The notes beneath the pieces were generated by a model. It was not told where the DNA came from. It saw nothing but the letters and a program-made list of their open reading frames with translations, and did no database searches. This document shows, in pieces, positions 59,160 to 64,000 of a stretch of DNA of 64,000 bases. A program made the translations under genes and the position numbers. Source of the DNA: Egicoccus sp. AB-alg6-2 (lineage in GTDB: Bacteria; Actinomycetota; Nitriliruptoria; Nitriliruptorales; Nitriliruptoraceae); the NCBI RefSeq assembly GCF_041821025.1, contig NZ_JBGUAY010000002.1:434001-498000 (forward strand), written 5' to 3'. Position 1 is the stretch's first letter. Each line of letters starts with the position of its first letter.

Positions 59160-59528
59160 TCAGTCGATCCCGGCCTCGCGCTGGCGTTCGCGGACCCACG
59201 CGACGATGTCGTCGACCTGCGCGGTGTCGAGTCCGCCGATCGGGGGCATGTCCCCGAAGTCCCAGTGGTGGGCCGCCACGCCCTGCTCGACCGCCCGGTG
59301 GAACGACGCGTCGGAATGATGGCCGGGTTCGTACACCTCGTGGACGAGCGGGGGCCCGTTGTTGGTGCCCTGCCCCTGCGGCCCGTGGCAGAGGGCGCAG
59401 TTGGCCTGGAAGAGCTCCTCGCCGCGTTCGACGTCCGCGGCCGTCTCGCCATCGAGGGTGGCCGCGCCGCCACACGCCACGAGCGAGGCGGCGATCACCG
59501 TCAACAGGGTCGTCCGACGTCGGTGCAC
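59160..59528 (-). CDS. Cytochrome c lipoprotein
   Basis: 122 aa. The lipoprotein signal MHRRRTTLLTVIAASLVAC has Cys19. One haem site CALCH at about 44-48, and distal Met in GDMPPIGG at about 92-99. This is a small class I cytochrome c (cbb3/CccA-like module) anchored outside the membrane. GAAAGGTTGTC precedes the GTG. It transfers electrons to a terminal oxidase or another acceptor; the partner is not in the window. Confidence 0.92.
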   Translation of the reverse strand: MHRRRTTLLTVIAASLVACGGAATLDGETAADVERGEELFQANCALCHGPQGQGTNNGPPLVHEVYEPGHHSDASFHRAVEQGVAAHHWDFGDMPPIGGLDTAQVDDIVAWVRERQREAGID

Positions 59529-59676
59529 GACAACCTTTCAAAAACGATGGCGACGGCCGGCACGGTAGGCGAAGCCGCGGCCGCCGCGCCGCGCTGCACG
59601 GACCGACGGTCGGACAGCCCACGCCGGAGGACAACGCGTAGAGTCCCGCCGCCGACGAGACGGACAAGGAACCTCC

Positions 59677-60438
59677 GTGGCTGCACGCCGCGCCGGGCAC
59701 GACGACGGCCGCCCCGACTTCCTGGAACGCGTCGTCGACCGGATCCCGTTCCTGGAGAAGGAACTGTTCCTGCTGCGGCGTCTGGTGCGGCCGGGCGACG
59801 TCTGCATCGACGTCGGCGCTGCGGGCGGTGCCCACCTCCTCGTCATGGCCAGGGCCGCGGGACCCACCGGTCGGGTGCTCGGCTTCGAGCCGCGCCCCGG
59901 ATCGCTCGCCGTCCTGCGCCGGCTGGTCCGCCTGGCACGTCTCGCCGACCGCGTGGAGTTGCACCAGGTCGCGCTCGCCGACGAGGCGGGCACCCTGCCC
60001 CTGCGGATCCCGGTGGTACCGACGCGGGCGCACTTCCACGGCTCGGCGGCCGACCGCAGGTCCACCGCCGCGTTCTCACGCCTGCCCCACCGCGAGATCG
60101 AGGTTCCGACGGCTCGCCTCGACGACGTCGTCGAAACGGCCGGCCTCGCCCGGGTCGACCTGATCAAGTGCGACGTCGAGGGAGCGGAACTGCGCGTGCT
60201 GGCCGGCGCCGGACACGTCCTCGACACGCACCGCCCCCTGGTGATCCTCGAGGCCGACGACCTGCACCAGGCGCGCGAGGACGCCACGGGCGCCGACGTG
60301 CTGGCCGCCGTCGTCACCCACGGCTACCGGGTCTACCGCTACCGGCGGGGCCGGCTCGAAGCGGTGTCCGGGCCGGTCGAGGGCGAGGACGACTACCTGT
60401 TCGTGCCACAGGAGCGCGACGCCCCGCCGATTGCTTGA
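59677..60438 (+). CDS. FkbM-family methyltransferase
   Basis: 253 aa SAM-dependent methyltransferase. VCIDVGAAGGAHLLVMA (about 45-61) is the SAM-binding loop, VLGFEPRPGSLAVL motif II, LDDVVETAGLARVDLIKCDVEGAELRVLAGA (in part DLIKCDVEGAE) the FkbM hallmark, and PLVILEADD follows. AAGGAACCTCC precedes the GTG. Members methylate sugars or other hydroxyls in glycans and antibiotics; the substrate here is unknown. Divergent from the cytochrome gene with a 148-bp gap. Confidence 0.9.
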   Translation: MAARRAGHDDGRPDFLERVVDRIPFLEKELFLLRRLVRPGDVCIDVGAAGGAHLLVMARAAGPTGRVLGFEPRPGSLAVLRRLVRLARLADRVELHQVALADEAGTLPLRIPVVPTRAHFHGSAADRRSTAAFSRLPHREIEVPTARLDDVVETAGLARVDLIKCDVEGAELRVLAGAGHVLDTHRPLVILEADDLHQAREDATGADVLAAVVTHGYRVYRYRRGRLEAVSGPVEGEDDYLFVPQERDAPPIA

Positions 60439-60504
60439 CCACGGCCCGTCGCCGCCGATGGGGGCGCAGGAGGTCGCCGGCGTGGCGGCCGCAGCGCTGA
60501 GGCC

Positions 60505-62919
60505 GTGCCCGTGAGCGAGATCGACGAGATCGTCGGGGAGTTCCTCGTCGAGAGCTACGAGAACCTCGACCGCTACGACGAGGACCTGCTCGCCCTCGAG
60601 CGGGACCCGACGGACGCCGACGTGCTCGGCAGCATCTTCCGCACCATCCACACGATCAAGGGCACCTGCGGCTTCTTCGGCTTCAGCCGGCTCGAGTCCG
60701 TGTCCCACGTCGCCGAGAACCTGCTCGGCAAGCTGCGTGACGGTGAACTGGTCGTGACCGGCGAGATCGCCAGCGCACTGCTCACCACCGGTGACGCCCT
60801 GCGCGGCATGCTCGCCGACATCGAGGCGACCGGCGAGGAGGGCGCGAGCGAGCACGCCGACCTCGTCGCCGAGCTCGAACGGCTCCACGCCGGGGGCGCC
60901 GCGACGTTCGCGGCGGTCGGCGACGACACCGCGGTCGACGCGGCTGCGGACGGCGGCGACACCGAGGTCGCGGCTGCCGGCGTCGACGAGGACGCCGCCC
61001 CCGACGCCGCCGAGGAACCGCCGACGCCGCGCCTGGGGGACCTGCTCATCGAGCAGGGGCTCGCCACCGCCGAGGACGTCGCGCTCGCCCTCCACGCGCA
61101 GGAGCTGGGCGACAAGCGGCCCCTGGGCGAGATCCTGATGGAACAGGCGAAGGTTCCCGTCGAGGAGGTCGACCAGACCCTGGCGACGCAGGCGAGCGCC
61201 CGTGGGCTGGCAGAGAGCTCGATCCGGGTCGACGTCGGCCTGCTCGACGAGCTGATGAACCTGGTCGGGGAGCTGGTGCTCGCCCGCAACCAGATCGTGC
61301 AGCTGGTCACCGAGGAGCAGGACAGCTCCTTCGCCAACGCCTCCCAGCGGCTGAACCTGATCACGACCGAGCTGCAGGAAGGCGTCATGAAGACGCGCAT
61401 GCAGCCCATCGGCAACGTCTGGAACAAGCTGCCCCGCGTCGTGCGTGACCTGGCGCTGTCCTGTGGCAAGCAGGTCGACCTGGTGATGGAGGGCCAGGAC
61501 ACCGAGCTCGACAAGACCATCATCGAGGCCATCAAGGACCCGCTCACCCACCTGGTCCGCAACGCCGTCGACCACGGCATCGAGTCGGTCGAACGTCGCG
61601 TCGCCGTCGGCAAGTCCAGGACCGGCCGGCTCGTCCTGCGCGCCTACCACGAGGGCGGCCAGGTCAACATCGAGATCGCCGACGACGGGGCCGGCATCGA
61701 CGCCACCAAGCTGAAGGCGAAGGCGCTCGAGAAGGGGCTCATCACCGCCCAGCAGGCCGGATCGATGCGCGAGCGTGAGGCCCTGCAGCTGATCTTCGGC
61801 GCCGGGTTCTCCACCGCGGCGCAGGTCACCAACGTCTCGGGCCGCGGGGTCGGCATGGACGTCGTGCGTACCAACATCGAGCGCATCGGGGGCACGGTCG
61901 ACGTGCACACCGAGCTCGGTGGGGGCACCACGTTCAAGGTCAAGATCCCCCTGACGCTGGCGATCATCCCCGCACTGGTCGTCACCTCGCAGGGTGACCG
62001 TTTCGCGATCCCGCAGCTGAACCTGCTCGAGCTGCTGCGGCTGGAGGGTGAGCAGGCGCGCAGCGGCATCGAGCTGTTGCACGGTGCACCGGTCTACCGC
62101 CTGCGCGGCCGGCTGCTGCCGATCGTGCGGCTCGACGACCAGCTCGGCCAACCCCGTCTCGTGACCGCCGAGCCGGCGGACGGCGACCGGGAGGTCATCA
62201 ACATCGTCGTCCTGCAGGCCGACGGTCACCAGTTCGGGTTGGTCGTCGACGACATCACCGACACCCAGGAGATCGTGGTCAAGCCACTCGGTGGCCACCT
62301 CAAGGACGCCACCCTGTTCGCCGGTGCGACCATCATGGGCGACGGCCGGATCGCGCTGATCCTCGACGTCCTCGGCATCGCCCAGCGGGCCCGGGTGGTC
62401 TCCGAGGCACGTGAGCGTTCGGCGGCGATCACCGAACTCGACGACGTGGTCGCCACGGGCACGGCGACCCAGACGCTGCTGCTGGTCGGTGTCGGCGAGC
62501 GGCGCGCCGCCGTGGCGCTCTCCGAGGTGTCGCGCCTGGAGACCTTCGACGCCAGCACCCTGGAGTGGGCGGGCGGCCGCGAGGTCGTGCAGTACCGCGA
62601 CGAGATCCTGCCGCTGGTCCGCCTCGGCGCGGCGATCGGGGTGCATGGGACCAACGCGTCCGAGGGCCCCCTCGAGGTCGTGGTGCACCAGGTCGCCGGA
62701 CGCGCGGTCGGCATCGTCGTCGACGCGATCCTCGACATCGTCGAACAGCACCTCGACCTCGACGACGGCGACGGACGACCGGGCCTGCTCGGTTCGGCGG
62801 TGATCCAGGAACGCGTCACCGACGTGCTCGACGTCGCCGCCATCGTGGCGACGGTCGATCCCGGTCGGTTCGCGCACGACCCCAACCGCTTCGCGTCCGA
62901 CGCGTACCTCGGAGCCTGA
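60505..62919 (+). CDS. cheA: Chemotaxis histidine kinase CheA, atypical linker and two CheW-like domains
   Basis: 804 aa. Hpt domain with phospho-His49 (RTIHTIKGTCGFFGF). An acidic Ala-rich linker (130-172) leads to a segment at 176-230 with two repeats, LGDLLIEQG and LGEILMEQA, which resembles the type II secretion ATPase N-terminal domain rather than a P2 domain. P3 dimerisation from about 240, ATPase domain with LTHLVRNAVDHGIE, DDGAGID and GRGVGMDVV. Two CheW-like domains then follow (about 478-635 and 650-790). It phosphorylates CheY/CheB in response to receptors. GTG 60505; GTG 60511 is possible. Confidence 0.93.
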   Translation: MPVSEIDEIVGEFLVESYENLDRYDEDLLALERDPTDADVLGSIFRTIHTIKGTCGFFGFSRLESVSHVAENLLGKLRDGELVVTGEIASALLTTGDALRGMLADIEATGEEGASEHADLVAELERLHAGGAATFAAVGDDTAVDAAADGGDTEVAAAGVDEDAAPDAAEEPPTPRLGDLLIEQGLATAEDVALALHAQELGDKRPLGEILMEQAKVPVEEVDQTLATQASARGLAESSIRVDVGLLDELMNLVGELVLARNQIVQLVTEEQDSSFANASQRLNLITTELQEGVMKTRMQPIGNVWNKLPRVVRDLALSCGKQVDLVMEGQDTELDKTIIEAIKDPLTHLVRNAVDHGIESVERRVAVGKSRTGRLVLRAYHEGGQVNIEIADDGAGIDATKLKAKALEKGLITAQQAGSMREREALQLIFGAGFSTAAQVTNVSGRGVGMDVVRTNIERIGGTVDVHTELGGGTTFKVKIPLTLAIIPALVVTSQGDRFAIPQLNLLELLRLEGEQARSGIELLHGAPVYRLRGRLLPIVRLDDQLGQPRLVTAEPADGDREVINIVVLQADGHQFGLVVDDITDTQEIVVKPLGGHLKDATLFAGATIMGDGRIALILDVLGIAQRARVVSEARERSAAITELDDVVATGTATQTLLLVGVGERRAAVALSEVSRLETFDASTLEWAGGREVVQYRDEILPLVRLGAAIGVHGTNASEGPLEVVVHQVAGRAVGIVVDAILDIVEQHLDLDDGDGRPGLLGSAVIQERVTDVLDVAAIVATVDPGRFAHDPNRFASDAYLGA

Positions 62920-62924
62920 CCGCC

Positions 62925-63359
62925 ATGACCGACAACGAGTACTGCACCTTCCGGCTCGACGAGCTGACCTTCGGCATCGAGGTGCACCAGGTCCAGGAGG
63001 TCATCCGCCCGCAGGTCCTCACCCCCGTGCCACGCGCCAACGGCGTGGTCGAGGGACTGATCAACCTGCGCGGGCAGATCGTGACGGCGATCGACCTCCG
63101 CCGACGGCTGGAGCTCCAGGACCGCCCCGAGGGGCGCGAGGCCATGAACGTCGTCGTCCGTACCGCCGAGGGCGAGGTCAGCTTCCTCGTCGACGAGATC
63201 GGCGACGTGGTCCAGGTCGACGATGCGAGCTTCGAGACCCCGCCCGACACCGTCCAGGGCGTCGCGCGCGAGTTGATCACCGGCGCCTACAAGCTCGAGG
63301 ACCGGCTGCTGCTCATCCTCGACGTGCCACGCACGGTGCAGCTGCCCGCGCCCGCCTGA
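62925..63359 (+). CDS. cheW: Chemotaxis coupling protein CheW
   Basis: 144 aa. Typical CheW fold: YCTFRLDELTFGIEVHQVQEVI (in part), VPRANGVVEGLINLRGQIVTAIDLRRRLEL (in part NLRGQIV) and FLVDEIGDVVQV. It starts 5 bp after the cheA stop and links receptors to CheA. It is soluble and of normal length. A hairpin terminator follows, after which the receptor gene has its own promoter candidate. Confidence 0.94.
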   Translation: MTDNEYCTFRLDELTFGIEVHQVQEVIRPQVLTPVPRANGVVEGLINLRGQIVTAIDLRRRLELQDRPEGREAMNVVVRTAEGEVSFLVDEIGDVVQVDDASFETPPDTVQGVARELITGAYKLEDRLLLILDVPRTVQLPAPA

Positions 63360-63374
63360 CGGACACGTCGTCGT

Positions 63375-63402
63375 CGAGAGGGTCCGTGCGCGGGCCCTCT
63401 CG
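63375..63402 (+). terminator. Terminator hairpin after cheW
   Basis: CGAGAGGGTCC at 63375-63385 pairs with GGGCCCTCTCG ending at 63402 (one G-T pair), loop 6 nt. It begins 15 bp after the cheW stop. No T-run, as is common in GC-rich genomes. Confidence 0.65.
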
Positions 63403-63418
63403 GCATGTCGGGGTTGCG

Positions 63419-63444
63419 CTCCGCCGTGAATTTCCTGAGCCGAA
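63419..63444 (+). promoter_or_regulatory. Putative FliA-type (motility sigma) promoter upstream of the MCP gene
   Basis: CTCC at 63419-63422 and GCCGAA at 63439-63444 are 16 nt apart. Motility sigma factors of the FliA/WhiG group recognise a CTCA/TAAA-type -35 and a GCCGAA/GCCGAT-type -10 with 15-17 nt between. A hairpin (CCGCTCC with GGGGCGG near 63500-63520) lies in the resulting leader. One mismatch in the -35 keeps this tentative. Confidence 0.4.
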
Positions 63445-63540
63445 CGAGAAACCGCGAAACCTCGCGCAGGGGCGGTCGACAGATCCTGAAGGACAGTTGA
63501 ACCGCTCCGTCCGGGGCGGCTGTTCCCCGAGGTGACCGTC

Positions 63541-64000
63541 ATGTTGTCCAAGCTCTCGCTCAACCGCAAGCTGTTGTCGGCCTTCGCCATCGTGCTGGTC
63601 GCCTTCGGGGCCCTGTCCGCGTTCCTGATCGTCAGCACGGCCCGGGTCGACGCCGCCTACGAGCGCGTCCTCGCCGAGAACGCCGCGGCGGTGGCGCACG
63701 CCCGCACCATCGACGGCTCGGTCTGGTCCATGGCCAGCCTCGTACGCCAGCACACGGTGGCCACCAGCGAGACGGAGATGGCCGAGGTCGAGGCGGCGTT
63801 CGCGGAGAACGCCGAGATCGTGGTCACCGAGCTCGCGGCACTGCGCGCGGCGAGCGATCCCGCCGAGGAGCGGTGGCTGGCCGACGTGGACGACGGCTTC
63901 GCGGAGCTGTCCGACGTCTGGACCCAGGTGTTGGAGCTGTCGGCGGCCAACGACGACGTCGCCGCGCTCACGCGCATCGAGGACGCCGAACCGCTCCTCG
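63541..64000 (+). CDS. Methyl-accepting chemotaxis protein, 3' end cut off
   Basis: First 153 codons only. Begins MLSKLSLNRKLLSAFAIVLV; a membrane helix at about residues 10-35 is followed by an extracytoplasmic helical region (DAAYERVLAENAAAVAHAR, then EMAEVEAAFAENAEIVVTEL) typical of four-helix-bundle (4HB/Tar-like) sensors. GAGGTG precedes the ATG. HAMP and signalling domains would lie beyond the window. Located directly after cheA-cheW, so probably one of their receptors; the ligand cannot be deduced. Confidence 0.88.
   Translation, partial: MLSKLSLNRKLLSAFAIVLVAFGALSAFLIVSTARVDAAYERVLAENAAAVAHARTIDGSVWSMASLVRQHTVATSETEMAEVEAAFAENAEIVVTELAALRAASDPAEERWLADVDDGFAELSDVWTQVLELSAANDDVAALTRIEDAEPLL

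Noticed and set aside
63420-63540. c-di-GMP riboswitch in the MCP leader
   Set aside because: The leader has hairpins, but the conserved GEMM-I core and tetraloop receptor were not found.

Overview
The window is very GC-rich (roughly 70 percent or more by eye), with strong GC bias at third codon positions, many GTG starts and many ATGA/GTGA stop-start overlaps. This fits an actinobacterium. KaiC/KaiB, chemotaxis genes and abundant sugar ABC transporters suggest a deep-branching, motile, possibly halophilic or marine lineage (Nitriliruptor/Egicoccus/Euzebya-like). That placement is inference only. No insertion sequence, prophage or CRISPR array was seen.

1-13.2 kb is one long plus-strand catabolic operon. 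It holds a sugar ABC importer (two permeases and a lipoprotein binding protein, the first permease cut by the window edge), two Gfo/Idh/MocA dehydrogenases, a DUF993 TIM barrel, a sugar isomerase, a uronate-dehydrogenase-like SDR, 5-dehydro-4-deoxyglucarate dehydratase, an enolase-superfamily enzyme, an aldehyde dehydrogenase and a glycerate kinase. The last enzymes reconstruct an oxidative uronate/aldarate route to 2-oxoglutarate.

13.2-26.7 kb is a second carbohydrate locus. A minus-strand regulator fuses a GntR DNA-binding domain to a MalE-like sugar-binding domain. It faces a plus-strand run: a GH63-like hydrolase, a complete ABC importer with its own ATPase, a second GH63-like hydrolase, a GH36 alpha-galactosidase, an MDR dehydrogenase, a Gfo/Idh/MocA dehydrogenase and an AGE-family isomerase. 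An AT-rich palindrome sits between regulator and operon. No glycosidase here has a signal peptide, so glycosides are probably imported intact and cleaved in the cytoplasm. The GH63 type, the isomerase and the nearby glycerate kinase suggest glycosyl-glycerate-type osmolytes, but this is inference. Strong hairpins follow transporter genes in both loci.

26.7-34.2 kb is a signalling block: an EAL-GAF-GGDEF protein with a hypothetical partner, then kaiC and kaiB, then a PAS histidine kinase and a stand-alone receiver on the opposite strand. It looks like a kaiA-less KaiBC timing or stress module linked to c-di-GMP and two-component signalling.

34.2-47 kb is mixed metabolism: acyl-CoA dehydrogenase, Gfo/Idh/MocA dehydrogenase, an FAD plus Fe-S oxidase fusion, a CPA1 antiporter, tRNA-Leu, small proteins, an LLM-class flavin oxidoreductase coupled to a trehalose-synthase-like GH13 enzyme, and a PAS histidine kinase.

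47-57 kb opens with a large secreted PL9-type pectate lyase (with a LacI-type palindrome upstream) that could supply uronates to the first operon. After it come an SDR/MarR divergent pair with clear operators, a split YeeE/YedE transporter, a duplicated ferredoxin-like-barrel protein, tRNA-Lys, tRNA-His, a kinase-receiver hybrid, a 58-residue acidic protein, a DUF2254 membrane protein and tRNA-Arg.

57-64 kb has a class A penicillin-binding protein, a cytochrome c lipoprotein, an FkbM methyltransferase, then cheA, cheW and a methyl-accepting chemotaxis protein that runs off the window end.
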